Shown piece by piece: positions 1 to 11,100 of a stretch of DNA of 64,000 nucleotides (positions within the stretch are counted from its first letter, which is position 1; the number at the start of each line of letters is the position of its first letter). Both the position numbers and the translations under genes were made by a program. This DNA is from Chondrosia reniformis (Eukaryota; Porifera; Demospongiae; Chondrillida; Chondrillidae). Below the pieces are notes generated by a model. That model made no database searches. It was not told where the DNA came from and worked only from the letters and a program-made list of their open reading frames with translations. The stretch covers positions 2,172,501 to 2,236,500 of the forward strand of contig OX359200.1 of assembly GCA_947172415.1 (NCBI GenBank). Direction: 5' to 3'.

Positions 1-334
1 TTCAATAATTACCATGGCAATTGCCCAATAAAGAAAAAATCTCATGGGAAAGTCATTTAAAGAGTGCTAGGTAGCGCAGTTTGTGTTGTGTGAGAATGTA
101 CAGGAAGTACTGAATCAGGAAACTCACTCATTCCATTCGCTGGTAATGTTACCTAAAAAGGTGTGAAATATCTGATAAAATGGCCAAAATTTGGTGATTT
201 TAGGCAAGTAACGAATAAATCTTGATCAGCTTGCTCTAGGCTTGTAGCTACTGATCAAGTATCTTAAAATTCCTAGCTATTACAAATCATTCCATATAAT
301 TTATTTACCAATATTTTGCCCTTCTATAATAGAT

Positions 335-475
335 AGGACACACTGTCCTTTAGTGGTGAAAGTGCTGATGGTTTTTTATCTGTTTCATCTTTTGAAACAA
401 GAAAGAAATCTTTGGATATTGGACTTGCAGATGCTATGTTCTCAGGATCCTTTGAAAAAGAGTCAGCAACTGTAG
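335..475 (+). CDS. unrecognised exon-like segment
   Basis: An open segment lies between a possible splice acceptor (ATAG at about 334) and a possible donor (GTAGGT at about 475). It encodes a serine-rich stretch containing SGESADGFLSVSSFETRK and LADAMFSGSFEKES. The composition looks like protein rather than AT-rich intron. A further open piece at about 790-905, containing GQMANKTKELKLASPL and ALEACLLQGN, could belong to the same plus-strand gene. I recognise no family. The gene would begin left of the window or be a remnant. Confidence 0.25.
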   Translation, partial: RTHCPLVVKVLMVFYLFHLLKQERNLWILDLQMLCSQDPLKKSQQL

Positions 476-1638
476 GTATTGTGGCTGTTTGCAACAATTT
501 ACCTGTAGATGGACAAAATCTTTACCTTTTAAAACACTACTATTTAATTAATTTTAACATTAAATGTAATTAAAAGTGACGCTGAATGTATCTGTGACCA
601 CTCACATAAAAATGTGAGAATATACTAAACTAGAATACCCTATTTGGAAACAAGTTTGCTATATCGCTTACTCATAAAACTTTCAGTTTTTCTGATTAGT
701 ACAGTTTATTTACCTGGAGTTGTCTTTAATGGTGCCTCGTCACAGATGTACAGCATTTCTGTTTTGTCCATATATTGCGAAAATGTTGTATATAATGTTG
801 ATATCTCATCTATAAAGCTGCTTGGGCAAATGGCCAACAAGACAAAGGAGTTAAAACTTGCTAGTCCATTGATGGCTTTGGAGGCATGTCTTCTTCAAGG
901 AAACCCTTTATACATAATATATTCATGTGAGCAAATTGAATTTCCTATAAAATATTATTTTGGGGGTGTCATGGACGACTCTATGTTGTTTGCATTTTAA
1001 GGTTTTTATATGGCTTCGTGTTCATAAATACTCTACTGACTGAAAGTAATGGTCCATTTTCAGAACTGTAGAGTGAGCCTCATGAGGCCAATAAAGTCGT
1101 TTTCACCTCAAAATGATTGAATTAAGTGTTGGTTACGATGCCACGTTGGTGTGAAAGTGAATTAGAGCTAAGAGTGGATGGATAGGATAAATGATCCCAT
1201 TTCTACAGAAATTCTGGAAAGTCTACTGTACAACGATAAACATGAAGATATATTTGAAGAATAGTGATTCTTGTATGAATGTAAGTAACACTTTGCATAT
1301 CTTGAGAGGGCAGAAACAATTTCGTTGCATAGTACTAACAATTTAATTATAACTTTCATTGACATTTACACTTTACACCATCACTATAAAGCCACACTAT
1401 ATAAATAGTTTAGCACCAGAAAGGTATCTATACAAATTGGATCTCATATAAGACCATTACAACAGACATCAAGTACTCATGAATCTTTGGTACCATTACT
1501 TTCAATCATGTCAACAAGCAATAACTAAGTGAGAGCCTCGATATGAAGCAATAGTTCTTAGACCCTCATCACTGATGGTCTTAAAATTGGCCTTCAGAAA
1601 GTGGCACTAATTCCATCCCTACTGACAGTGGAGTAAGG

Positions 1639-2720
1639 CTAATGTGCCTTGCTGTCCAATATGGCTTGACAATAATCAAGAAATACCTGGAGTATTTTTT
1701 GTTTAGACTTCTTAATAACATTCAAAAAGCTTTTAAGCCTCGCCTCTGTATCAAAATTTGGATATGTTGACTGTGCATCATCCCACGAGGGTGCGTTTAC
1801 ACATCTACATATGAATATTAACTTTATCATTTTTTTCATAGTAAGTAAATAGTAAATATCAGCTGCTAATTATGTACACAGTAGAATCTTGTTAACACTA
1901 ACTCAGTAAAGGTGAAACATTGCTTAACGCACAACTTTTAATTGGTCTGTATAATTGCACTATACTTCCCCATACATTAGTATTCTTTTAACATGAAAGC
2001 TATAAAAACTCAGTTAACGCAAAAGATATGTAGCACACAAGGTTTTAATATGAAATTTTGTTATGGCTGCTATGCAGAAAGCTTTAACCATAAAAGAAAT
2101 GGTGTAAATACTGAACAGGAACCATATCACGGATGCTTTGAAATGTCAATGTTCAGGCCAAAAAGGAAGAGCCTCCTGACAAAACTTCTAAGCGAGCCCT
2201 TGGATTTCATGTTAATGCAATTCTACAGTATATTGTAAGTGTATGTTACTTTACCTGGTGAAAACTTTCTTGCAAACAATCATGGCCCGATGTTCTCGGC
2301 ATGCTACCTGCATTTCACCAATGGTAAAATCATTATTCACCACCTTATAAAAAACTTCCTTTTGGAAGTCAGTTTCTAAGTTTTGGAGCGGCTCCAAATG
2401 ATGTGTAATATGACTTTTGAGAGCCTGCTCATCATTTTCTACAGAATATCCAACCATATTAACTTGTTGGATTAAGTGAACAATTGATATTCATTGTGAA
2501 ATTGAAACTAAACAAAAGAAGTTAGTATTCAAGCATTAATTCGGTCTGAGGGTTTATAATTTTCTGTTATTAGTACTAACTCCAATATAGGACCTCACTT
2601 ACTTATTGGTTTTGACTTTTTATCTTGCCCTTGTCCATAATTTCTTTACAAGTTGATATACATCAGCGTTGAAAGAAGCTTGGGCTAAAATATTTTCAGC
2701 CCTAGTAGAACTGATATCCT
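1639..2720 (-). CDS. unrecognised three-exon fragment, minus strand
   Basis: Three minus-strand open segments look like consecutive exons. About 2720-2630 contains DISSTRAENILAQASFNADV and ends KKLWTRAR. About 2457-2255 contains ENDEQALKSHITHHLEPLQ and FTIGEMQVACREHRAMIVCK. About 1815-1639 contains NAPSWDDAQSTYPNFDTEAR and closes with a stop after LDSKAH. The last begins after a plausible acceptor. Charged, helical composition suggests an intracellular protein. I recognise no domain; a transposon-derived protein is possible. The exons lie downstream of HELQ on the same strand, but their sequence does not resemble the missing HELQ C-terminus, so I treat them as separate. Confidence 0.3.
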
Positions 2721-2849
2721 AACATATATAAGTATGAAAGATGTACATATTGTACAGTTATTTAGTAAACATTTATAACAATACATTTCCATGCAAACTA
2801 AACATTTAAATTTTATAATTTTGAAATAATTTTGTACAACTGAATTATG

Positions 2850-2972
2850 GTACCAGTCAGTAAAAATTGAACGTTTTACTGGTTATGTACGGGTTTATCG
2901 AACTGTTTACAAATGGGTAGACACCGGGACAGGTACGGGCGTTAACTGTTCAGTTTTTTTACTGACTGGTAC
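2850..2972. mobile_element. short MITE with 17-bp terminal inverted repeats
   Basis: The ends are GTACCAGTCAGTAAAAA and its exact reverse complement, about 123 bp apart, and the interior has no reading frame. This is the structure of a non-autonomous DNA transposon (MITE). The parent family cannot be told from this copy, and a target-site duplication is not clear. Confidence 0.6.
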
Positions 2973-3840
2973 TGTAATAGGAATTTAGTCTCCAACCACA
3001 AGCCATCGGCTAGGTTAATAGTTAGTTTTTGGTTGTTTTGCATGCATTGTTGTATAGAAAGTAGCACTTACATGTGGTAGAATGCATGTTCTACATGCTT
3101 TTTTCCATGCTAGGGTTGCCTTTGGTGTTGCATCACTGCTAGCATCAAGATCATGCATTTAAAAGAGTCTTGCTCTGCAGGCTTCAATCTGTTATAGTAG
3201 GATGCAAAAACTATTAACTTTATATATGCGTGACAATCTTAAACAATCCTATAATTTGATAGATGACCCTAGTATAGAAAATATATAGTACGAAAAATTT
3301 TTAAGGAGGACATCTTGCATTCCAAAATTACCCTTGAAAAGGGGAAATTTAATTAGGAAGAGCTATGTAGTTAATTTTAGTGTGTTAAAATATACAATTA
3401 CAGAATGATAGCTATAGTCATGCTTTTGAGCATGTGAGAGTACAAAGAGAGTCCTTACAAAATCCTGATGGGTCATGTTATGGTTAAAATGACCATCAGC
3501 AGATCTACAAACATACATATTTCCCTTTTAAATGAATTGTTAACATTTATTCCTGTATTGTGTATACTAGATTCATTTGCCATCATTTTTAACTAAAAGA
3601 GCCATCTATAATATAATGAAGGAGGAGTTACGACAGGAGAGTACACAAGATATGGCAGTTTGTCCATCACAATTCTACACCTTATGGGAAAGCCATTTTA
3701 AAAACACTGTCATCCCAAAGGCAAGTAAAACTATCACATTAACAAATAGTTAATTATAAAAACACCACAGAGGCAGGACTTCTGTGTTTGGGCACACCAT
3801 CCCTATTTCAACTATCATATCATAAATTTATTATGACACT
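2973..3840. other. non-coding stretch, no gene seen
   Basis: This is AT-rich sequence without convincing exons. At about 3760-3810 there is a fragment of the dispersed fold-back family (text like CTTCTGTGTTTGGGC followed by CCATCCCTA) that recurs near 20.8, 22.6, 30.2, 33.9 and 35.0 kb. Confidence 0.4.
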
Positions 3841-3849
3841 ACATAAATT

Positions 3850-4880
3850 TCCTAATTGGTTCACAGCAAAACTTGTTCAGCAAATGTGACAAATGTGTCA
3901 ATTAATGCTACACTGGACTCTGTCCTGACTCTCTCTCCTACCACTCATGCATGGTGTGAAGAAACTCTTTCTTCTTTCAAACCTCGACGCTCTGCTGGTC
4001 TTGACAAAATACCTTCATCCATCCTCATTACTGCCAGGCCTGTTATCTGCTTTCCTCTATGTTCTATCCTGAACTCCTCCATCTCCTCCTCTGTCTTCCC
4101 TAAACCATGGAAGAGTGCCTTGATCAAACCACTGCACAGAGGTGGAGATCGTTCTGCACCTGCTAACTGTCGTCCCATCTCACTTCTTCCGGTTTGTAGC
4201 AAACTTTTAGAAAGATGCGTAAATGAACAACTGACTTCCCACCTGCACTCGAATAATCTTATCTACCCTCTACAATCTGGGTTCCGCCCCCAGCACTCGA
4301 CTCAAACACTTCTCCTTCACTGCACTGATACCTGGTACAAGGCCTTAGATCGAAAACAGTTTGTTGGTGTGATTTTCCTTGACATCTCTAAGGCTTTCGA
4401 CACGATAAACCACAACCTTCTTCTTGCCAAACTCTCTCCGCTTGGCCTGTCCCCCTCCACTGTCTCGTGGTTTCGGTTCTACCTTACTGATAGAGTTCAG
4501 GTGACTCGTGTTGGCGATCACTTCTCTTCTCCTGGTTTCCCCTCTTCCGGTGTCCCGCAAGGTTCAGTACTTGGCCCCACCCTATTTTCTGCCTTTATCA
4601 ATGATCTTCCAAAAGTACTTCCTCTTGATTCCACTGTTCTTTTTGCAGACAATACATCCATCTACATCATCAGCGATAAACTTCCTTCTCTAAATACTTC
4701 TCTTCAACTCTGCCTCAACCTGGCCAACCTTTGGATGCTGAGCAACAGTCTGAAACTGAATACTCTGAAAACAAGCAGCTCAACCTCCCTATGACTGGTT
4801 CCACCTTTGGTCAAAAAGCTTTCAGCTTTGCTGGTGCTTCAACATGGCGATCCCTCCCAGACAGCATTCGAAACGTGCAA
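3850..4880 (+). pseudogene. LINE-type (non-LTR) reverse transcriptase, internally deleted
   Basis: A 300-codon open frame holds most of a non-LTR reverse transcriptase domain: SAGLDKIPSSIL, the KPLHRGGD and NCRPISLLPVCSKLLER fingers motif, SGFRPQHST, the palm motif VIFLDISKAFDTINHNLL, GVPQGSVLGPTLFSAFIND, and the YADD-box position reading LFADNTSIY. The second catalytic aspartate of the usual ADD is therefore asparagine, so this copy should be inactive. After the stop at about 4792 a different frame resumes with GQKAFSFAGASTWRSLPDSI, the usual 3' end of such ORFs, so thumb and connecting sequence are missing. The endonuclease domain is also absent (5' truncation). The copy ends in a 3' UTR with a CCAAA-type tandem tail near 5085-5105. 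Family assignment to the CR1/Jockey-like LINE group is inferred from these motifs. Confidence 0.8.
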
Positions 4881-5105
4881 TAACTCCTCCCTATTCTGTC
4901 AATTGTGCAGTGGATGAACATATTTCTATTTTGTTTGAATATCTCACATGAATTTATTTCTTTACTTGAATCATATGACTGACAATCCTTTATATATATA
5001 TTATTTGATTTTCTTTTTTCTATATTTTGTGGGTGCCTTCAGAGTAGCCTTTGGCTAGTGGCTTTCCCAATTTAAATAAGATTACCAAACCAAACCAAAC
5101 CAGAC
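4881..5105 (+). mobile_element. LINE 3' UTR and tandem tail
   Basis: This follows the end of the LINE coding remnant without a gene. It closes with repeated ACCAAACCAAACC units, the simple tandem tail typical of L2/CR1-type elements. The segment GTGGGTGCCTTCAGAGTAGC lies just before the tail and may be part of the conserved 3' end. Confidence 0.5.
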
Positions 5106-5539
5106 ATATGTCTGAAATTGGGCAATGAAAGACAAAAAAATGTGGGCAACAAGGAACTTACTAAAAAACTTGAAGAGGGTAACAAAAGACATTTACAAAA
5201 AGTAGAGTAAGTGTCAATACATCACCTTAATGTCTCTAGAACCCACTTCTTTGACACAATATATAATATATAATATACACTGCAGATCTGAACGAGAAAA
5301 GTATTATACCCGTAGAGAAAAATCTCGTAGAGAGCCTCAAAAGTATATGATATTAATTTTGGATGGTATGGACTAATCTAAGACAAATATACCATCTATG
5401 ACTATTATATCAAAATCTACCAAAAAAATTATGGCGAATAAGAACACATATTACAGGTATTGTTCAATTTTAACAAATATAATTACTATATACTGAAAGA
5501 AAAGGTGAGAACAGTAGACTATAAATACTCACAACTATA

Positions 5540-5593
5540 CCAATGTGCTAAAAGGCCTTTTCAGAGATTACCACTCCTCATCAGTAGCACTGG
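5540..5593 (-). ncRNA. hammerhead ribozyme (type I), copy B of a tandem pair
   Basis: On the minus strand the core reads CUGAUGA, a 4-bp stem II (GGAG with CUCU, 7-nt loop), GAA, a palindromic minimal stem III (AAGGCCUU), the cleavage-site nucleotide U, then stem I. Stem I inner arms are GUGCUA and UAGCAC, a perfect 6 bp, with an outer CCA/UGG helix beyond a small internal loop. A15.1-U16.1 pairs. Predicted cleavage lies between 5551 and 5550. The palindromic, loopless stem III is known from Penelope-like elements and animal retrozymes, where the ribozyme is thought to act as a dimer. The core assignment comes from the sequence; activity is inferred. Confidence 0.8.
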
Positions 5594-5880
5594 GTAGTAT
5601 TCTGGAGTCACTAAGTTACCAAATACCCAGACTTTCGAAAGGGACTGGTCATCAAACAACAACCTAGCAACTGTACTACAACTACAATTTCTACATCTAA
5701 TGATATACAGGGTAACACTTTTAATGTTAAGATACAGTAAATATTAGTCGTATATAACTCCTGTATTTTACACGCAAAAACCTGTCTTCACCATCATGGT
5801 GGAAAATTGGCCCTGACTTATGGGCTAAGGTACTGTAAGAAAAATCTTAGAACAGTAGACTATACATACTCACAACTATA

Positions 5881-5937
5881 CCTATGTCCTAGAAGGCCTT
5901 TTCGGAAAATACCACTCCTCATCAGTAGAAGTTTTAG
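5881..5937 (-). ncRNA. hammerhead ribozyme (type I), copy A of a tandem pair
   Basis: The minus strand again shows CUGAUGA, stem II (GGAG with UUCC), GAA, palindromic stem III AAGGCCUU, cleavage nucleotide C, and stem I (UUCUA with UAGGA, outer UACCUA with UAGGUA). Relative to copy B, the stem I and stem II bases differ, but pairing is retained in both. This is covariation supporting a real structure. Predicted cleavage lies between 5892 and 5891, 341 nt from the copy B site. Both copies share about 90 bp of flank (tracts like GAACAGTAGACTATA and ACTCACAACTATACC). Confidence 0.8.
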
Positions 5938-6065
5938 GTACAATATTCATATATGACAATCACCTTCTAATCTTCTACATTGCCAACAAATCATCTTCAA
6001 AAACTAATCATCTTGAAGAACTATTCAATACATGCAAATGAGCTAGACCAAATTTTTTCTCTCAT

Positions 6066-6305
6066 TTGTCACATGCCATAGGGGCACTGATTCATACCAG
6101 AGCAGAGAGAGGGAAAAAGGCTCATGTATACTTGGACCTTCTTCAGTATCCACATGATAGCAATTTAACTGCAAACATATTATTAGATATTTTAACCAAT
6201 CACTGTGCCTCTGAAGGTCATATCCCTAATATCCTGTATTTCAACTGGACAATTGCTTTAGGGAAAATAAAAACAAATATGTTTTCTCACTCTGTGATCT
6301 GCTAG
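6066..6305 (+). pseudogene. transposase-like fragment
   Basis: An open frame contains KKAHVYLDLLQYPHDSNLTA, LLDILTNHCASEG, PNILYFNWTIALGKIKTNMF. I recall this pattern (a YLDLPQFPHDSNLT-like stretch followed by an N-rich ENKNKY-like box) from uncharacterised transposon-associated proteins in cnidarians and sponges. The second box looks decayed here (WTIALGKIKTN). There is no start context and no continuation, so this is probably a remnant. The family name is not certain. Confidence 0.35.
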
Positions 6306-6589
6306 TTGAACTAAAGATTTTCAGAAGGTAGGAATAACACATCTACCGCTATTGATTACAATTTCGAAGTTATTTACTGATTTCTATTTCTTTATTATAA
6401 TAGATTAAAGTAAACCTCTTATCGGTGGGCCACACCCATGAAGACATTGACCAAATGTTTTCCAAAATTTCTACATTTTTAGAAAAGACAGGGAGCTGAG
6501 ACCTTATCAAGTGAGAGATACACCATTATAGAGAGCAAACCATATACCCTTTCCTCTTTATTATTTCTAACCTGCATGTGGCTATTACT

Positions 6590-6850
6590 TCATATATAAT
6601 ACATGAAAAATCTAAGATACCATTTTCCTACATGCTATATGTCTATTCTGTAAAAGAGCCTATAGGGGAAGTAAACTTGAAGAGAGCTTTTGGATGAGGA
6701 TACAGGAGTCTTTTCTTCTTTCTTTTCCCTTCTTTCATCTTCTTCTCCACTGGGTCAGACAGCCGTTTCTGGGAATTCCATCCTTCATCAGTGACTGGGA
6801 GTATTTGTCTTTTCTTTATCTTGATCTTCTGTGAATCCTTGGCTCTCTAT
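6590..6850 (-). repeat. dispersed repeat with a hammerhead-like core, copy 1
   Basis: About 245 bp here is closely similar to 20308-20575 and more distantly to 59535-59715. The minus strand at 6801-6745 carries CUGAUGA, GAA, an 8-nt stem III (ACGGCUGU, closing A-U), a GUC cleavage triplet, stem I GUCA/UGAC and an outer CUCC/GGAG helix. Stem II is weak in this copy (GGA facing CCC, with an extra A on each side). It adjoins the 3' end of the Penelope RT on the same strand, which suits a Penelope terminal repeat. Predicted cleavage lies between 6758 and 6757. Confidence 0.55.
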
Positions 6851-6875
6851 GCTAAATCTAGGGGCCTTATATACA

Positions 6876-7850
6876 CTACTTTGGCGCCAAAAAGTTAAAT
6901 AAGGTGTTAACTAAGACACATGATGAAATTTGAAAACTGGAGAAGTCACTACATATTCTGGAATACCTAATTAGTTGTGAAATAAAGACACCATAGGCTG
7001 GGGTATTAGGAATATTACTATCTAAATGGGGGAAATTTACTATATCAAAGTTAAAGTCCTCTCGCTTATACACTTTAGTGATAAATTGATTACTAGTAAT
7101 GGTTATATCTAAGTCTAAAAAGGGGGATTTCCTAGGGCTGGTATTTGTCTTTCTAAGAATAAGTTCTTTGGGGTAAATGTCACTAATTGACAGTTCAAAA
7201 TCCTTGTTATTAATACATAAAAGGTCATCAATATACCTATAAGTATTGGAAAATTTAATAGCTAGGGTGATGCTATCCTTAAGTAGTCCTTTCATAAACT
7301 CATACTCATAAACAAACAGAAAAAGATTAGCAACTACAGGGGCACAGTCAGTACCCATAGGGATACCTACACACATCACATTGCTTAAATACAGAACCGT
7401 CTACACATACATAAATGTTGTCAATAAGGTAATTAAAGAGCTGTACTAAATTAAGAGCTGTGACTGCTTTATTGGAGGCATTGTTAGACCAAAAGGCTTT
7501 ATCCTGCGTGACTTTTAAATATTGGGACTTCCTACAGGTATAGGCACTATGAATAAGGGTAGTAATCTTGTCTTTAAGTAGGTTATGGGGGATCGCTGTA
7601 TATAAGGTAGAAAAATCAAAACTAGCCAGCTGGGCTTTTCTAGTGGGTATAGACCTAAGACTACCTAAGACTTCTAGTGAATTTTCTACTATCCAAAAGG
7701 CATTAACACCAGTATTCCTATATATACCTAGGCAGTATTCTCTAACATGTTTGAGAATTAGTCTGAGTGCCGAATTTAGAAATCTAGAAAGGGATTTGGT
7801 AGTACATTTGTGAGAGGCAGCTATGAATCATAGGCCTATCCAATGCAATT
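6876..7850 (-). pseudogene. Penelope-like element reverse transcriptase, frameshifted
   Basis: Reading the minus strand from about 7850: EYCLGIYRNTGVNAFWIVEN, then SFDFSTLYTAIPHNLLKDKI (the Penelope palm motif A region, F-D-F-S-T-L-Y-T-x-I-P), then a frame break near 7380, then VGIPMGTDCAPVVANLFLFV (motif B region), SNTYRYIDDLLCIN (motif C, Y-I-D-D catalytic pair present), and SDIYPKELILRKTN. This order is diagnostic of Penelope-like RTs. No GIY-YIG endonuclease follows; the frame stops at 6876 and hammerhead-like repeat sequence begins. The 5' part of the RT is also missing. I read it as a dead, two-end-truncated copy. Confidence 0.75.
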
Positions 7851-8197
7851 CAGATTACCGGATTGGATGACATCACACAGTTGGCTGGACAGCAGTGTGG
7901 GCTATACAAAACTAGCACTAACCCTAAGGTAGCTTCTTATGTATGTACGTATATGTTTACATAGTTGTGGGTATGTGTTTCATTCTCCAATGCACATGTA
8001 TGATGAGTGAGTGGATAATACCATCCTTATACAGACACTATCATAAGGCTAAGGTTTACCATATAGGTTAATGGAACACTGCAGATTGAATGCAAGACAT
8101 GTATACGTGTGCATATCTCTAAATCAGAAAGGAGGAGAGACACGCTTGCTAATTTAAAGTCTCCCAAAGTGCTAGTTCTGGAACAGTCAGATGATAC

Positions 8198-11100
8198 TTA
8201 ATCTGTGTAAGATGGCAAAGACCTGTAACAGCTCCCAACACTGAGAGGGAGACTAGCAATAGTACGTACGTAGGTGACTAGGAAAACGTACTCTGGAAAG
8301 TGTTGTGCTAACAGTAGAGCAACATTCTTTGTGGGACAGAAAACAAGGCAACCATCTTTGGGTAGCACCTCCAACACCAACAGTATCAAGTGATCCTTAT
8401 CCACCTCCTCCTTATATAGGATACTGCAATAGAACCAACATATATACATACGTACACATACATATACACACATAAACTGGAATATTACAATCAGTTAATA
8501 TTCACAGGAGTGCAATAATAGAAAATATATTTGTTTCACAATACAGATGACTACACTCTAAAGGTAGTAAACAGGTATACCCCAGCAGTTCTGTATAAAA
8601 ATGTAAATTTGTAATTGTAATGCTCTGATTTTCATGACCTTATAGAGCCCATGACATTGTGAAATACGTTACAATGCATTATATTTTGTAAGGAACACTA
8701 TATATGAACAATCGAAGTAATAATCAAACCACAAGTATAATACAGTACAATCAATATGGATTGTATTGGTACACACATGTCCACATCCACATTACAAATA
8801 TCAAAACATAAACATTATCAATGATTAGGAGACTAATAGTGTACTCATCTAAAAGTGGCACCTGACACCTTATCTTCTGATAATTGACCTTCAATTAGTA
8901 CACAGAGTGAGTATCAAAACCATTCATAAAAGAATTTCACAGAAAACATTAACAAACAGTACACTTCAATTTAATCATTTTACCAAATATATCAATTAAT
9001 AGCCAATACATTTTTCAATTCAACTAAAGTAATAACTCTACTTGAACCAAGTGAGGCACGTCCATTGTGAAACTGAATGTTATAAATTGATTGGCCAATT
9101 TTAATATGCTCTGATAATTCCACCTACATTCATACTCATACATATGCATGTGTACAAGTAGCATGCATATAAACAGAATGATGTGCGTGCAACACTGTCA
9201 AATATAAGAGCTGACAGTGGCACCACACTCAGTTATGTAAGCACAGCTGATTTTAGCTACACCATATACGTACGTAGATGTGTTCTAATTTACATTTATG
9301 TACATATAACACTACACATCCATTGGTACGTACATGCCTCATATGAAGTGCTTACTGGTCTGAAATCATCAGAAAAGACCTTTGCTCCCAGGAAGACTGT
9401 TAGCTCTGTTATGTTGCTGAGAGTGGCACTCATCCTAACAATCTGAGTGTTTGGGGCTGCAAACCTTATCTTGGAAAGGCACGACTCTAGTACTGCACCT
9501 CGGCCTTCAACACCTAGCATATGAAGCTAAAAGGAAGGTAATGGACCAAGTTAACTGTGAATAAGTGTACGATTTAGTCTACTAAAAGCACAAATGAATA
9601 ATAGAAAAAAATTATACAATACCAGTGCAACGGATAATATTAATAAATGTTCAAATATCAAGTGTTAGCTACTTATGAATACAGTGAGCCACATAGTGGC
9701 ATTTCTGTATATACAATTGCTATAGGAGATCTATTTATATATGAACTTCTTACTTCATCTACAACCACTAATCCCAATGATGTCACATGCCCCAATTTTA
9801 TCAACGAGTTCACCAGTCCATTACCCTATTTGGTGAATGATGAAAAAGGCAAAATGACAATGTGACAGATCCATGGGATGGCATTGCTTTACTTTCTCAA
9901 TGGTGGCAATATAAAGAGAGTTTTTCTTCCTTCTCTTCCAAGGTGGAAATCTACCTTGATTGGCAGCATACTCTTCAACTGCAAATCCTAGACTTTCACC
10001 AAATTCACGTATTTGATTAACCTGAACACAGTAACTCGGAATAAATACAAAATACAGATACGTACATGAGACTTAGGAGGTGCAATCAATTAGCATTCAC
10101 GTAATTTTAAGGATCCTTGTGTTGGGAATTGCATCTTATCATACCGTACTCCCTATGTAGGGATGACGCTTTTTTTCGTTTTTCCCATACATCGGTATAG
10201 GAGCAAAATCCCGAAATAGGCCAAAAATCGACAAAACAAGGCTATGTATAGCTAAATATACAATATACATACTCTAAATAGACCTTAAAGGCAAGCAAAT
10301 ATGTCCCGCTGGTGATATAAAAAACTTAAAAAAATCCCTTTTTCATCTTCTTCATATTCTTCTTGTTCTTCACCAGCCATAACTAAAAAACTATATAAGC
10401 TTTGAACTAATTGTTAAACAAAACTATTGCAAAATTTCCGAGCTGTATTCTTTTGTAGAAGCGAGAGCGATAACGCTATTATTGAGAATGACGGTTTTCA
10501 TGGCCCCAGAGTCAAGGCCTCAATAAAGTCGCCATTTTAATGACGTCATATTCAGTCAAAGATTGCGAAACCAATATGTGCTTAAATACAATCAAATTCC
10601 TAGCTTATGCTCCATAAAAAGTACATAAACTAGAGAACAATAAAAACAAGGAAGGGTGTTGTATGATTCATGCATAGCTAATGTTTCACTGTGTAACATC
10701 CCTTTCTTGTTTCTGTGTTTTTGTGCCATCCCTACAACTTCACTATTTCTGTAGAAAATTTTTATTGTTCTTTAGTACAAATTACAGACTGCATGTATTG
10801 CTTATAGACATGTACAGGCTACTTGCAATAGAATCAACAACACTGGAATTATACATTGAAAAGGAACTTACTTCCTCTAAGACCAAGGATACAAAGGGTA
10901 AAATAAAAACAACATCTTTCTTCTTAAGTAGTATTTGCTGAAGAATAATTATTTCTGCTACCACAGTCTTACCACCACTTGTTGGAAGTGAATAAATGAG
11001 ATTCTGACCTTCAGCAATACCAGGCAACCTTAAACAGCAGTCCTGCCATTCTAACAAGAATCAGAATAAAAGTAATCTATCATACCACCCAAAACCTATC

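Larger units (their letters stand above)
5500..5940 (-). mobile_element. retrozyme-like / Penelope pLTR-like tandem hammerhead unit
   Basis: Two hammerhead-bearing blocks (5500-5593 and 5840-5937) are direct repeats separated by unique sequence. There is no reading frame between them. A minus-strand transcript cleaved at both sites would release a 341-nt RNA (5891 to 5551). Animal retrozymes and the pseudo-LTRs of Penelope-like elements have this layout. The neighbouring Penelope RT remnant lies on the same strand upstream, so this may instead be a decayed element terminus. Confidence 0.6.

Noticed and set aside
3945..4202. Minus-strand frames opposite the LINE reverse transcriptase
   Set aside because: The plus strand shows ordered RT motifs; the opposite frames are by-products.
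9296..9520. A second, separate DEAH/DEAD helicase gene at 9.3 kb
   Set aside because: The segment continues the HELQ exon order exactly (DE|LHMLG, then RMSATL), so it is one gene.
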